In this document: one piece after another, positions 25,800 to 34,816 of the stretch
Numbering within the stretch: position 1 is the first letter of the stretch
Layout of the letters: each line of letters opens with the position of its first letter
Assembly: GCA_016191085.1 (NCBI GenBank)
Contig: JACPPJ010000053.1
Location: 1-54,808, forward strand
Source of the DNA: Acidobacteriota bacterium
GTDB lineage: Bacteria; Acidobacteriota; Terriglobia; 2-12-FULL-54-10
DNA length: 54,808 bases
Direction: 5' to 3'
Program-made: the position numbers and the translations under genes
Notes under the pieces: model-generated
What the model saw: only the letters and a program-made list of their open reading frames with translations
What the model was told of the DNA's origin: nothing
The model's database searches: none

Positions 25800-25883
25800 G
25801 CGAGCAGGAGCATTTTCCCCAAAAAGCTTTGGTCCAAGAGCAAAGATGATCTAAATCTTGGGGAACGCAAGTGAGGAGCCTGG

Positions 25884-27959
25884 ATGAAATTTTCACGGCT
25901 AAGCCGATTAGCCTGTACGTGGGGTCTGCTCGGGGCGTGTGCACTGGCGCAAGGCGGAGGAGCTGCAGGACAGCAGAACGGCGGTTCTTCCTCGCAGCAG
26001 AACGCGGCGCGGGATAAAGCGCAGGCGTATTACCATTACTCTCTGGGCCATCTCTATCAGGAGCGCGGTGCTCTCTTTAACCGCCCGGAACTGCTCGCAC
26101 AAGCAATAGAAGAAATTAAACTGGCGCTACAGTACGATCCCACGTCGTCGTTTCTCAGCATGGAGCTGGCGGATTTGTACGCCGCCACCGGCCGCTGGCG
26201 CAATGCAATCCAAGAGGCGGAGGACGCTGTCGCACGGCACCCCGAAGACGTAGCCGCGCGCAAGCTTCTGGGACGTTTATATCTACGAGTTTTGACTCCG
26301 GATCGTGGCCAACAGCCCCCTGAAGACATCCAGGATCGCGCGATTAAGCAATTCGAGCAGCTTGTGGCACGCGATCCCCAGGACATCTCCTCGTATCTGA
26401 TACTTTCGCAGTTGTATCGCGCTGCGGGTGAGACGGCCAAAGCCGAAGCGACATTGAAGAAAGCGATCGATCTGCAGCCGGATTCGGCAGAAGCGAATTC
26501 CAACCTGGCGCTTCTTTATGCCGACCTCGGGGATTACAGACGCGCGATTGACTTGCTGAAGAAAGTTGCCAATGACAAAGCCGACCCGCAGGTTTGGAGC
26601 ACGTTGGCTTACGCATACGAGCAGATCCAAAACTACAAAGATGCTGCGGCTGCCTACCGCAAAGCGTTGGAGCGCGATTCGGATAATTTGACCTTCCGCA
26701 AAGGACTGGGCCAGAACCTGCTTCTCAGCAAGCAGTACGAGGAGGCGCTGGCGCAGTTTCAGGCTTTGGTGGAATCCAATCCGCGCGATGTGGAATCGTA
26801 CCTGCGCATGAGCCAGGCATACCGCGTGCAGCAGAAGTACGATTTGGCTCAACAGAACCTCGCGAAAGCGATCGAACTCGCCCCGGAGAATCTGGACGTC
26901 CAGTTCAACCAAGTGCTGCTCTATGAGGCTCAGGGCAAGCTCTCAGAGGCCATTGGGCAGGTGCAGAAGATTCTGGACGCAGGTGCCAAGTCCGAAGGCG
27001 GACCGTTCTCTCCACAGGAGAAAGCAAACCGCGCCATATTTCTGGAGAAGCTCGGATTCCTGTACCGCGAGCAAGGAGATTTCACCAGCGCGGAAAATAC
27101 GTTTCGTCAGATGCTGACGCTTGGCAAAGAACACGCGGTTCGCGGTCAGCTCCATCTAATCGATACGTATCATCAGACGAAGCAGCTCGACAAAGCGCTG
27201 GAGATCTCCGAAAGGGCCATCAAGGAGAATCCCGACAGCCGCGAGTTGGTGACGGCGCGCGCATCCCTGCTGGCCAGCGCCGGACAGTCATCCGCCGCGG
27301 TAGCTCTGCTCAAGCCTCTTTTGAAAAACAATGCCGACGATCGTGAGATCTGGCTGGCGATTGCTCGCGTTTACCAACAGGACAGGCAATTTGATCAGGC
27401 GCGCGACGCCGTGGCCAAGGCCGGAGAATCGTCCGAAAGCGATCAGGAGCAGCATTATATCCATTTCCTCTACGGCTCCATATGGGAGCGCCAAAAGGAT
27501 TACAAGCGCGCTGAGCAGGAGTTCCGCAAAGCCCTGGAGATTGATCCAGATAACGCCATGACACTGAATTACCTGGGTTACATGTGGGCGGACCAGGGCG
27601 TCAATCTCGATGAGGCAATCAAATACATTCAACGCGCCTTGGAGATGGAACCAAATAGCGCCGCCTATTTGGACAGTCTCGGCTGGGCGTATTACAAGCA
27701 GAATCGCCTGGATCTGGCGCAGCAGTACCTGGAAAAAGCCGTGCAGCGGTTAAGCTCCGATCCGACCATCCTGGATCATCTTGCCGACGTCTACTTCAGC
27801 CAGGGCCGCTATCGGGATGCCCAGGCAAAATGGAAGGCCGCGCTTGATGAATGGGCCAAGTTGCCAAAAACCGAAGTAGATCAAGCTGAGGTCAATAGAG
27901 TACAGAAGAAACTGAAGGATGCTAACGCCAGGCTGGCTTCCGCGCCAGCCCCGCGATAA
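25884..27959 (+). CDS. Secreted TPR-repeat protein
   Basis: 691 residues. The N-terminal signal segment (residues 1-23, 'LACTWGLLGACALAQGG') has a lipobox-like LGAC, so it may be a lipoprotein. The rest is a chain of about a dozen tetratricopeptide repeats, e.g. 'AEANSNLALLYADLGDYRRA', 'YRKALERDSDNLTFRKGLGQ' and 'LDSLGWAYYKQNRLDLAQQY'. Such proteins are scaffolds in the periplasm or outer membrane, in acidobacteria often of unknown partner. An AGGAG ribosome binding site lies before the ATG. ispE starts 112 bases downstream, so the two may share a transcript. Confidence 0.85.
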   Translation: MKFSRLSRLACTWGLLGACALAQGGGAAGQQNGGSSSQQNAARDKAQAYYHYSLGHLYQERGALFNRPELLAQAIEEIKLALQYDPTSSFLSMELADLYAATGRWRNAIQEAEDAVARHPEDVAARKLLGRLYLRVLTPDRGQQPPEDIQDRAIKQFEQLVARDPQDISSYLILSQLYRAAGETAKAEATLKKAIDLQPDSAEANSNLALLYADLGDYRRAIDLLKKVANDKADPQVWSTLAYAYEQIQNYKDAAAAYRKALERDSDNLTFRKGLGQNLLLSKQYEEALAQFQALVESNPRDVESYLRMSQAYRVQQKYDLAQQNLAKAIELAPENLDVQFNQVLLYEAQGKLSEAIGQVQKILDAGAKSEGGPFSPQEKANRAIFLEKLGFLYREQGDFTSAENTFRQMLTLGKEHAVRGQLHLIDTYHQTKQLDKALEISERAIKENPDSRELVTARASLLASAGQSSAAVALLKPLLKNNADDREIWLAIARVYQQDRQFDQARDAVAKAGESSESDQEQHYIHFLYGSIWERQKDYKRAEQEFRKALEIDPDNAMTLNYLGYMWADQGVNLDEAIKYIQRALEMEPNSAAYLDSLGWAYYKQNRLDLAQQYLEKAVQRLSSDPTILDHLADVYFSQGRYRDAQAKWKAALDEWAKLPKTEVDQAEVNRVQKKLKDANARLASAPAPR

Positions 27960-28071
27960 GCGACTTCGGCGGGCCAGCATCGCCGGCAGTACTTCAGCGC
28001 TAGTTGTGCCGGTCACCAATATGGCCGCACTCTATTCCACCGATAGCCCCGTTATCTTGACTCACCCGAGC

Positions 28072-28992
28072 ATGAGATCCGTTGCACTGAAAGCGTACGC
28101 CAAGGTCAATCTTGGCTTGGCAGTGATTGGCCGTCGCGGTGATGGTTTCCACGAACTCCGCACCGTATATCAAAGCATTTCACTGGCGGATCAAGTAAGA
28201 GTGACCGTGGAATCAGGTGCGCGAGGCGTACGCCTGGAATGCTCCGGCATCCCGGTTCCCACCGGCAGAGATAACCTAGCCGTTCGCGCCGCTGAAGCCC
28301 TGATGAAAGAATGCAGATTGACGGGCCGGGTGCTCATCAGTCTGCGTAAGCGAATCCCTCCCGGGAGCGGACTAGGAGGCGCAAGCAGCAATGCGGCAGC
28401 GGTCATCCGGGCAGTGCTGCATCTGTCTGGGAAAGCCATACCGGCAGCGACTAGGCTGCAGATAGCCGCAGGGTTGGGTTCCGACGTGCCGTTCTTCCTC
28501 TATGGGGGAACTGCGCTCGGCGTGGGCCGCGGCGAGGAGATTTACCCTCTCGCCGAACAACGACGCCGATGGTGCGTGGTGGTCTTTCCTGGAGTTTCGA
28601 TCAGCACTCCGGAAGCGTACCGGCGGCTGCGGGTGCCATTATTGACAAGCCATCGAGCGGACCATAACATAGAATTGTTTTGCGGCAGCATCAATCAATC
28701 CGAATGGAAGCGGCTCGGAAACGACTTCGAGAGGGTAGTATTTGATATCGTTCCGCAGCTTCGTAAGATCAAGAAAGCGCTGTTGAGTTGCGGAGCCGCG
28801 CCAGCATCTTTGTCGGGAAGCGGGTCGGCAGTATTCGGAATGTTTGATGATAAGGAAGCAGCCGCGCAGGCAGCGCAACGCTTGAGTGGCGCGGGGCACG
28901 AGGTGTTCCTCACGCGCACGGTTTCGCGCCGGGAGTGTCAGGGCCAACTGCCCGGAGCCGTCGTAAACAAAGCTTCTTCTCGCCGCGCGTAA
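28072..28992 (+). CDS. ispE: 4-diphosphocytidyl-2-C-methyl-D-erythritol kinase IspE
   Basis: GHMP kinase of the MEP isoprenoid pathway that phosphorylates CDP-methylerythritol. The chosen ATG gives 306 residues, normal for IspE, beginning 'MRSVALKAYAKVNLGLAVIG' with the substrate Lys/Asn in 'AYAKVNLGL'. The glycine-rich ATP loop 'PPGSGLGGASSNAAA' is near residues 96-110, 'GLGSDVPFFLYGGTALG' carries the catalytic Asp, and 'LSGSGSAVFGMFDD' is motif 3. The frame is open further upstream, to 27919, but that overlaps the TPR gene. The tRNA-Gln gene starts 6 bases after the stop. Confidence 0.95.
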   Translation: MRSVALKAYAKVNLGLAVIGRRGDGFHELRTVYQSISLADQVRVTVESGARGVRLECSGIPVPTGRDNLAVRAAEALMKECRLTGRVLISLRKRIPPGSGLGGASSNAAAVIRAVLHLSGKAIPAATRLQIAAGLGSDVPFFLYGGTALGVGRGEEIYPLAEQRRRWCVVVFPGVSISTPEAYRRLRVPLLTSHRADHNIELFCGSINQSEWKRLGNDFERVVFDIVPQLRKIKKALLSCGAAPASLSGSGSAVFGMFDDKEAAAQAAQRLSGAGHEVFLTRTVSRRECQGQLPGAVVNKASSRRA

Positions 28993-28997
28993 TCAAT

Positions 28998-29071
28998 TGG
29001 GGCGTCGTCCAGTGGTAGGACACAAGCCTTTGGAGCTTGGTACCTAGGTTCGAATCCTAGCGCCCCAGCCA
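28998..29071 (+). tRNA. tRNA-Gln (UUG anticodon)
   Basis: The acceptor stem TGGGGCG/CGCCCCA is perfect, the D-arm is GTCC..GGAC, the anticodon stem is CAAGC/GCTTG around CTTTGGA (anticodon TTG), and the T-arm is CTAGG TTCGAAT CCTAG. Discriminator G, CCA encoded (29069-29071). It lies 6 bases from ispE. Confidence 0.98.
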
Positions 29072-29280
29072 ATTCTTCTTTTCACGAACTCCTGCACACA
29101 CGTTTGTTGACAGACATACCAGCCTAGCCCACAGCCGTTATCGCAAACATTCTGCAATATTTCGACATCCTGGTTGTTCTCCGGTTTGGACGGAAACCCT
29201 TGGGTCCCACCCCCAAACCTCTTCTGTTACGCTGTTGTAGTTGATGCTAAATAAATCAGGCCGTGTATTGCTACTCAATT

Positions 29281-30243
29281 CTAGATTATAGATAATACGT
29301 CTGATTTCATCCTGCGTAGTAATTCATCATCCGGCATCTTCCCAAAAGAGGAATGCATATTTTCAATCAGATGCTTAGGATTGGTTGTTTCAGTCAGTAC
29401 ACATGTGACTGCTTGATTTGCGAGGATATACTTAAGGCCAATTTGTGCCCAGTTGGTACATTCAATTTCAGCCGCCCAGCCAGGCAATTTCTTGCCGCGG
29501 GTAAGCGTGAACCACTCGCCGCCATTAAATGGACTGTTAATTAGGACGGCGATACCCAAATCCTTTGCGGCAGGTAATACCCGTTGCTCGGCCTCAAATT
29601 CTGGAATTGAATAATTTACCTGAATAAAATCCAGAGGCACATTCTTCATATATGTCTCCATACGCCCCTGATCGCTACTGTGTGCTGTCGTAATACCGAT
29701 ATAGCGTGTGCCACCATTGGCCTTCCATTCGCGCAGACTGTCTAAATGGATATCGGCATCGATCATACTTTCGACCTGGATCAGATCGGCTGGCCTGCGG
29801 TTGAACAGACGCTCTGTCTGTTGCATTTGCCGGATACCTACCTGTTTCCCGGGGGCATTGATTTTTGTGGCGACAAATAATTTATCGCTCCATTTTTCGT
29901 CTTGCAGAATTTGCCCAAAGGGACGGTCGATTTCTTCCACCCGGAATGAGGTGTCAATCACTTTTCCCCCGTTGTCCAGCAGGGCTTGAATGACGGATCG
30001 CATCTCATCCGGCCCTACGTCGGGAATCCGGCGCACGGCCTTGGTTGACCCAAAACCAACAACAGGAAGTGATTCGTTGGTACGCGGGATTAATCTGCTC
30101 GGAATTACAGTGGAAGAGGCGATTTGACTGGTTTGAACAGTTTGGCTGGTTTGCCCTGATTGATTACCACCACAACCGGGTACTAGACTGGCGATGCCAA
30201 GACCAGCTGCTGTATGTAAAAACTCTCTGCGGTTGATTTTCAT
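29281..30243 (-). CDS. Tat-exported, lipoprotein-type aldo/keto reductase-like protein
   Basis: 320 residues from the ATG at 30243, chosen because GGAGG lies 7 bases upstream. The N-terminus has a twin-arginine signal ('INRREFLHTAAGLGIASLVP') ending in a PGC lipobox, so it is probably exported folded and anchored. The rest is AKR-like: 'VVGFGSTKAVRRIP', 'KVIDTSFRVEEIDRPFG', 'KLFVATKINAPG' and 'GGTRYIGITTAHSSDQGRME'. The Lys of the AKR tetrad is present, but the Tyr normally after 'DTS' is missing (DTSFRVEE) and the His of 'LIQVH' is Glu ('LIQVES'). It may be inactive or act differently. The base composition looks lower in GC than the neighbours, hinting at transfer. Confidence 0.85.
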   Translation of the reverse strand: MKINRREFLHTAAGLGIASLVPGCGGNQSGQTSQTVQTSQIASSTVIPSRLIPRTNESLPVVGFGSTKAVRRIPDVGPDEMRSVIQALLDNGGKVIDTSFRVEEIDRPFGQILQDEKWSDKLFVATKINAPGKQVGIRQMQQTERLFNRRPADLIQVESMIDADIHLDSLREWKANGGTRYIGITTAHSSDQGRMETYMKNVPLDFIQVNYSIPEFEAEQRVLPAAKDLGIAVLINSPFNGGEWFTLTRGKKLPGWAAEIECTNWAQIGLKYILANQAVTCVLTETTNPKHLIENMHSSFGKMPDDELLRRMKSDVLSII

Positions 30244-30490
30244 TCCCATACCTCCTCTACTGAGTGCGGGGTTGTTCGAATTCCTGCTCCCCAACCGCCC
30301 AAATTATACACCCAGGGACCTAGCGCGCCATTGTTTCATCGGGGGATTCCGAGGCTCAGAGGCAACTGGCCGAGAAGACGTTGCAAGCAACGTTTCCTGG
30401 GCAGCCAATCTTTGTTCCTGAAGTTGTGGATGCTGATTATGAGCAGGTGCGGGAGAAGCACCTGCGTGCTATTGTCGTGCGGATTGCCAG
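30244..30490. other. Gap with a possible gene remnant and a hairpin
   Basis: About 250 bases between two minus-strand genes. In the plus direction 30343-30480 reads 'SSGDSEAQRQLAEKTLQATF' then 'PGQPIFVPEVVDADYEQVRE', which looks protein-like but has no start and no recognised family. A hairpin, GCAGGTGC (30443-30450) and GCACCTGC (30458-30465) with a 7-base loop, lies 26 bases after the cytochrome stop. Confidence 0.4.
30443..30465 (-). terminator. Hairpin downstream of the cytochrome c gene
   Basis: Eight-base perfect stem GCAGGTGC/GCACCTGC with a 7-base loop. No T-run follows in the minus direction. Placed 26 bases after the stop of the cytochrome c gene, it could end transcription or protect the 3' end. 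Confidence 0.35.
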
Positions 30491-30817
30491 CTATTTCTTC
30501 AACGTGCGGATATGCGCCACAAGCTGTTTGGCTTGCTCCGATGTTATGCCCTTGGTCGGCGGCATTTTCCCCTTGCCCTTTTCAGTGATGTCCGCCAATA
30601 CCTGATCAGATTTCTTCTGCACATCCGCCGATGTCAGATCAGGGATTTTCAGGTTCTTACCGACCGGGGTGTTACCACTGCCATCCGCAGCGTGGCACGA
30701 CGCACATTTGGTCTTGTACAATGCTGCAGTATCGTCCGCCGCACGAACCAAGTGCGCGGATATGGACAAAATTGCCAGGACAACAAAGCTGATCGAAACA
30801 GTCCGGTTTATTTTCAA
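30491..30817 (-). CDS. Small secreted c-type cytochrome
   Basis: 108-residue class I cytochrome c. A signal peptide of about 26 residues ('FVVLAILSISAHLVRAAD') is followed by the haem motif CASCH and the distal Met in 'GKGKMPPTKG', typical of single-haem electron carriers. The TTG start has GGAGG 7 bases upstream. It lies near the AKR-like gene on the same strand but 247 bases apart, with a hairpin between, so co-transcription is unclear. Confidence 0.93.
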   Translation of the reverse strand: MKINRTVSISFVVLAILSISAHLVRAADDTAALYKTKCASCHAADGSGNTPVGKNLKIPDLTSADVQKKSDQVLADITEKGKGKMPPTKGITSEQAKQLVAHIRTLKK

Positions 30818-31166
30818 GTTGATCCCTCCTATTCATGGACAATACTTTAAAGAAGATCAGCACGAAAGAGACCACATGACGAAGCGAAGGTGGTCCAATG
30901 TCCAACGCTAAATACGAGGTGCTTACGGCCTCATCACAAGGCAACGGGATCCTCTTTGTGTGGCGGTAATCTTCGGCTGAGAGAAAAGACTCAGTTGCGC
31001 GGGGAATCTCCCTGGTACGAGAAACATCACTACTGCTGCCTCCCCGACCGCGTATCTTACTGACATGAGCCGCTATCCGGAATATAACCAGGTACGTTCG
31101 CAGGTCTTCCGCGATTGCTGGTAGAAGTAGAGGCAGTCGCTTACATTTAGATCGACCCTGTAGTGC
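30818..31166. other. Gap between the cytochrome and phosphohexomutase genes
   Basis: About 350 bases. The region starts with the cytochrome ribosome binding site and probably contains its promoter. No open frame with recognisable sequence, no repeat and no RNA structure was found. Confidence 0.4.
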
Positions 31167-32591
31167 TCAAAGGGCGCGGACGAAATTCTCGGTTTGCGAT
31201 AGTAATTCCTGCACTGTAGTTGATTTCTCCGCCTCCGCGTAGATGCGCAGTAGCGGCTCGGTTCCGGAAGGGCGCAGCAGTAGCCATGCGCCGTCCTGGA
31301 AATACATCTTCACCCCGTCGAGGTTTTCGCGTCTAACGATAGGCCGGGCAGCGAATTTGTCCAGACTGTGTGATGCCACAGCTCCCATTGCGCGCTCCTT
31401 CTGCCCGGGCCGCAATTCCAGATCGATGCGGCCATAGCGGTGCGGGCCGAACTCCTCCTCGATTTGCGCAATAATCTCAGCCAGCGACTTGCCGCAGTGC
31501 GCCATGGCTTCCGCCAGCAACACTGAGTTGAGCACTCCATCCCGCTCGGGACCGCCGAGCGCCGGGATACCGATGCCGCCGATCTCCTCGCCGCCGATGA
31601 GGATGTCTTTTGATAGCATGTGATCGCAAATGTACTTAAACCCGATGGGTGTCTCATAAAGCGGTAGAGAATAATGCGCCGCGAGCTTATCAACCAGCTT
31701 GGTGGTGGAGAAAGTTTTGGCGATTCCCCCTCTCATGCCGCGAACGTCTACCAGATAACGCAGCAGAATCGAGAATATCTGATGCGAATCGATGAAACTG
31801 CCGCTGCGGTCCACCGCCCCAACGCGGTCGGCGTCGCCATCGGTAGCGAATCCCGCATCGGCTTTTAGGTCCTCGACTGCCTGTCGCAACTCGCTGATGT
31901 GCGGCTCAATGGGTTCAGGATTGAAACCGCCGAAAAGCGGGTTCGCTTCGCCGTGAATCTCGTGGCAACGAATTTTATGTTTCTTGAAGAACGGAGCTAG
32001 GCAGTTCCGGGCGGCCCCATACATGGGATCGATGATGAATAGCAAACGGCTCCGCGCGATGTTCTTCAGATTCGCGATCTCCGCAAGGTGGGATAGATAT
32101 GGTTCGATCAGGTCTTGTTTGGAAACAGCAGCGGTAGCATGCTCTGCTGTCACGCTAAGCGCATTCGGAATTTCCGCCTCAATACTCTTGACGATCTCAG
32201 CCGCGGCCGAGCCGCCGTAGCTGGCCTTCACCTTCAGGCCGTTCCACTGCCAAGGATTGTGACTGGCAGTGATCATAACTGCTCCAGCCGTCTTTTGTTG
32301 GCGCACGGCGAACGACAGCGCGGGCGTCGGCGTATAGGCGGCAGCCAGGGTCACGGGAATGCCAGCAGCCGCGATTTGCTCTGCGGCTGCGAGAGCAAAA
32401 CGGTCGCTCAGGAAACGGCAGTCATAGCCGACAATGATGCCGCGGCTCGCGTCGTCTTTAGCGATGATGTATCGCGCGACAGCGCGCGCGACCAGCCGAA
32501 CATTCTCAAAGGTAAAATCGTGCGCGATGACTCCGCGCCATCCGTCGGTGCCAAATTGTATCGCGTGAGGAGTGCTGATCGCGCTTTCCAT
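31167..32591 (-). CDS. Phosphoglucomutase / phosphomannomutase
   Basis: 474-residue alpha-D-phosphohexomutase converting hexose-6-phosphate and hexose-1-phosphate. 'FGTDGWRGVIAHDFT' is the N-terminal signature, the phosphorylated serine is Ser110 in 'TASHNP', the Mg-binding loop is 'TDGDADRVGA' and the sugar loop is 'GGEEIGGIGIPA'. The C-terminal phosphate-binding 'RPSGTEPLLRIYAEA' is present. It precedes manC and manA in a minus-strand block that can take fructose-6-P to GDP-mannose (manA, this mutase, manC), which favours a phosphomannomutase role. Specificity for glucose versus mannose cannot be read from sequence. Confidence 0.93.
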   Translation of the reverse strand: MESAISTPHAIQFGTDGWRGVIAHDFTFENVRLVARAVARYIIAKDDASRGIIVGYDCRFLSDRFALAAAEQIAAAGIPVTLAAAYTPTPALSFAVRQQKTAGAVMITASHNPWQWNGLKVKASYGGSAAAEIVKSIEAEIPNALSVTAEHATAAVSKQDLIEPYLSHLAEIANLKNIARSRLLFIIDPMYGAARNCLAPFFKKHKIRCHEIHGEANPLFGGFNPEPIEPHISELRQAVEDLKADAGFATDGDADRVGAVDRSGSFIDSHQIFSILLRYLVDVRGMRGGIAKTFSTTKLVDKLAAHYSLPLYETPIGFKYICDHMLSKDILIGGEEIGGIGIPALGGPERDGVLNSVLLAEAMAHCGKSLAEIIAQIEEEFGPHRYGRIDLELRPGQKERAMGAVASHSLDKFAARPIVRRENLDGVKMYFQDGAWLLLRPSGTEPLLRIYAEAEKSTTVQELLSQTENFVRAL

Positions 32592-32599
32592 GTCGTGTC

Positions 32600-33682
32600 C
32601 TACAGCAATTCTTCGCGCCCGGCCTTCTCTATTTCGCTGACCAGCCGGGTTACGTCCTGTGCGCGCTCCCGAGGAACAATTAACAGGGCGTCGCTGGTCT
32701 CGACAATCACAAGATTCTGCACGCCAACGGCGCCTACCATCTTACCGGGCACGTCTACGTACAATCCACCGGAGTCAAGCAGCAGGGTCTCAGAGCGTAG
32801 CACGTTTGAGTTTTGATCATGCGGGAGCAAGTCATACACCGCTTGCCAGCTTCCCAAATCGTTCCAGCCAATATCGCAGGGAATTCCAACTACGTTCGAT
32901 GCCTTCTCCAGCACAGCGTAATCCACGGAAATGTTCTGGCACGAAGGGTACAGGTCGTTGAGAATCCGTGTGACCTTGCCGTTCTTCCTATAAGCACACT
33001 CGCCGATGCTGGACAAAACGGCGGAAGTTTCCGGCAGATGTTGACGCAGAGCGTCACGAATCACTGATGCTTTCCAAAAGAACATCCCGCTGTTCCAGAA
33101 AAACCGCTTCGCGCGTATGTAGCGTTCCGCCACCGCCATGTTTGGCTTTTCTCGAAATTGCTTCACTGCAAGCGCGCGCGGCGGGTTAATCTGCGGAATA
33201 CGCGAGAATTCCATGTATCCATAGCCGGTCTCAGGCCATCGCGGACGTATGCCCAAAACAACTATATTCCCCAGGCGCGCCTGCCGTTCCGCGAGCCGCA
33301 CTACATTGCGAAAAGCTGCGGGCTTTAGCACAACATGATCGGACGGAAACACGCCCAGGACTGCTTCCGGATCTCTGGCGAGGATCAACTCGGCCGCCAG
33401 CCCGGCGCACGGCGCGGTATTGCGCTGAACAGGCTCGGCGATGATCTGCGAACTGGGGACTTCGGGAAGCTGGCGGCTCACTGCCTTCGCTAGCAGTTGA
33501 TTGGTGAAAACCCAAACATTACCCGGTGAAATCAGAGGACTCAGGCGGTCTATGGTTTGTTGCAGCAGCGTTCTCCCGTTGCCGAACGACATCAATTGCT
33601 TGGGTGTTCTGCGGCGGCTGCGCGGCCAAAAACGAGTACCGCGGCCGCCCGCCAGTATCACTGCGTAGAGATGTTTCGACAT
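32600..33682 (-). CDS. manC: Mannose-1-phosphate guanylyltransferase
   Basis: Makes GDP-mannose from mannose-1-P and GTP. Residues 9-20 'ILAGGRGTRFWP' are the nucleotide-binding signature, then 'PKQLMSF', 'EPVQRNTAPCAGLAAELI', 'VFPSDHVV' and 'ETGYGYMEF' in order. The 360 residues cover only the pyrophosphorylase part; there is no C-terminal cupin (isomerase) domain, which is instead a separate manA gene next door. Separated from the mutase by 8 bases and from manA by 6, so one operon. Confidence 0.93.
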   Translation of the reverse strand: MSKHLYAVILAGGRGTRFWPRSRRRTPKQLMSFGNGRTLLQQTIDRLSPLISPGNVWVFTNQLLAKAVSRQLPEVPSSQIIAEPVQRNTAPCAGLAAELILARDPEAVLGVFPSDHVVLKPAAFRNVVRLAERQARLGNIVVLGIRPRWPETGYGYMEFSRIPQINPPRALAVKQFREKPNMAVAERYIRAKRFFWNSGMFFWKASVIRDALRQHLPETSAVLSSIGECAYRKNGKVTRILNDLYPSCQNISVDYAVLEKASNVVGIPCDIGWNDLGSWQAVYDLLPHDQNSNVLRSETLLLDSGGLYVDVPGKMVGAVGVQNLVIVETSDALLIVPRERAQDVTRLVSEIEKAGREELL

Positions 33683-33688
33683 TCTGTA

Positions 33689-34816
33689 TTATTCGACAGT
33701 TTCGATCGTGCGAAGCCTGCGGTCGTCAAAGCAGACCTCACTTAGCTGCTGTTGAGAAAAACCTCGCGCTCCTAACGGCCCAAGGATGTCTTGTCTCAGA
33801 TGTGGTTGATACGCTCGCAGTAATACGCAACCGGAAACGGGGTTTATCGTAAACGTGCCGGCCTGGGCGGGGATGATCGCCGCTTCACCTGAGCACAAAC
33901 TGGTCCGATGGCCATTTGATTCCAACGACACTTGGCCTTTAATTCCTATCAGAATCTGGAATCGTCCGTCTGTCGCGAACTGCACGGGTGTGTCGATGAT
34001 CATTTTTTCAGTTGCGAAATGACGGCACGCGGCGAGGCATTCTCTTGCCCCAGCAGCATCGTACTGCAGCGCGCTGGTTCGCCCCCCGCAAGTCCGCCAT
34101 TGAATCACGTCCAGAGCTTTGTCGATGTGGAGTTCTCTGGGTCGTCCATCCGCTCCTCTGCGGTTGTAATCGTATAGGCGGTAAGTAAGATCGCAGTTCT
34201 GCTGAACCTCGCAAATAACGAGTCCTGCGCCGATGGCGTGGACGGTGCCCGCCGGAACGAAGAACGTGTCCCCGGCGCGCACCTCGGTCCAGTTCAGCAT
34301 CTGCTCGATCTCGCCCGTTTCAATCGCCCGCACTAGCGCGTCGCGCGGAGGCGGAGGTAAATCTTTGCGAAAACCGACGGCCAGCCGCGCGCCGGGCTCG
34401 GCGTTGACGACGTGCCACATCTCCGTCTTGCCGGAGCATCCTTCCACACGGGCCGCGTAATCATCTGAAGGGTGTACCTGGACGCTCAACTTGTCCGATG
34501 TAAAGATGAATTTCACAAGCAGAGGAAAAGCGGCGGCCGGGGAAGGCGGCATACTTATTTGTCCAATCAAATCCCGCCCGCACGAACGACAAAGCTCACC
34601 CAGAGTCCTCCCGGCTAGCGGACCATCAGCCACGACGTTATCGTCAGCCGTAAGCCAGACTTCACCTATACGTGACGAAGCGGCGGGCAAGGAGGGATAA
34701 ATGCCGGACAAGTCCTCGCGACCCCAAATGCGCTCGCGGAAAGAAGGCGCGATCTTTAGTAGATACCAGGCCGTAGCAGGCATTGGTTCGCGCTCGTTGC
34801 ACGATGCATGGGTCAA
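33689..34816 (-). CDS. manA: Mannose-6-phosphate isomerase, class I
   Basis: Zinc-dependent cupin-type isomerase interconverting fructose-6-P and mannose-6-P. Seen: 'FRERIWGREDL' at the N-terminus, 'PLLVKFIFTSDKLSVQVHPS' with zinc-ligand His, 'KTEMWHVVNAEPGARLAVGF' with Glu and His, and 'FFVPAGTVHAIGAGLVICEV' with the last His. About 375 residues. The TTG at 34816 overlaps the stop of the upstream aminotransferase (TTGA), suggesting coupling; an ATG at 34783 is an alternative. Together with the two following genes it supplies mannose precursors for surface glycans. Confidence 0.92.
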   Translation of the reverse strand: MTHASCNEREPMPATAWYLLKIAPSFRERIWGREDLSGIYPSLPAASSRIGEVWLTADDNVVADGPLAGRTLGELCRSCGRDLIGQISMPPSPAAAFPLLVKFIFTSDKLSVQVHPSDDYAARVEGCSGKTEMWHVVNAEPGARLAVGFRKDLPPPPRDALVRAIETGEIEQMLNWTEVRAGDTFFVPAGTVHAIGAGLVICEVQQNCDLTYRLYDYNRRGADGRPRELHIDKALDVIQWRTCGGRTSALQYDAAGARECLAACRHFATEKMIIDTPVQFATDGRFQILIGIKGQVSLESNGHRTSLCSGEAAIIPAQAGTFTINPVSGCVLLRAYQPHLRQDILGPLGARGFSQQQLSEVCFDDRRLRTIETVE

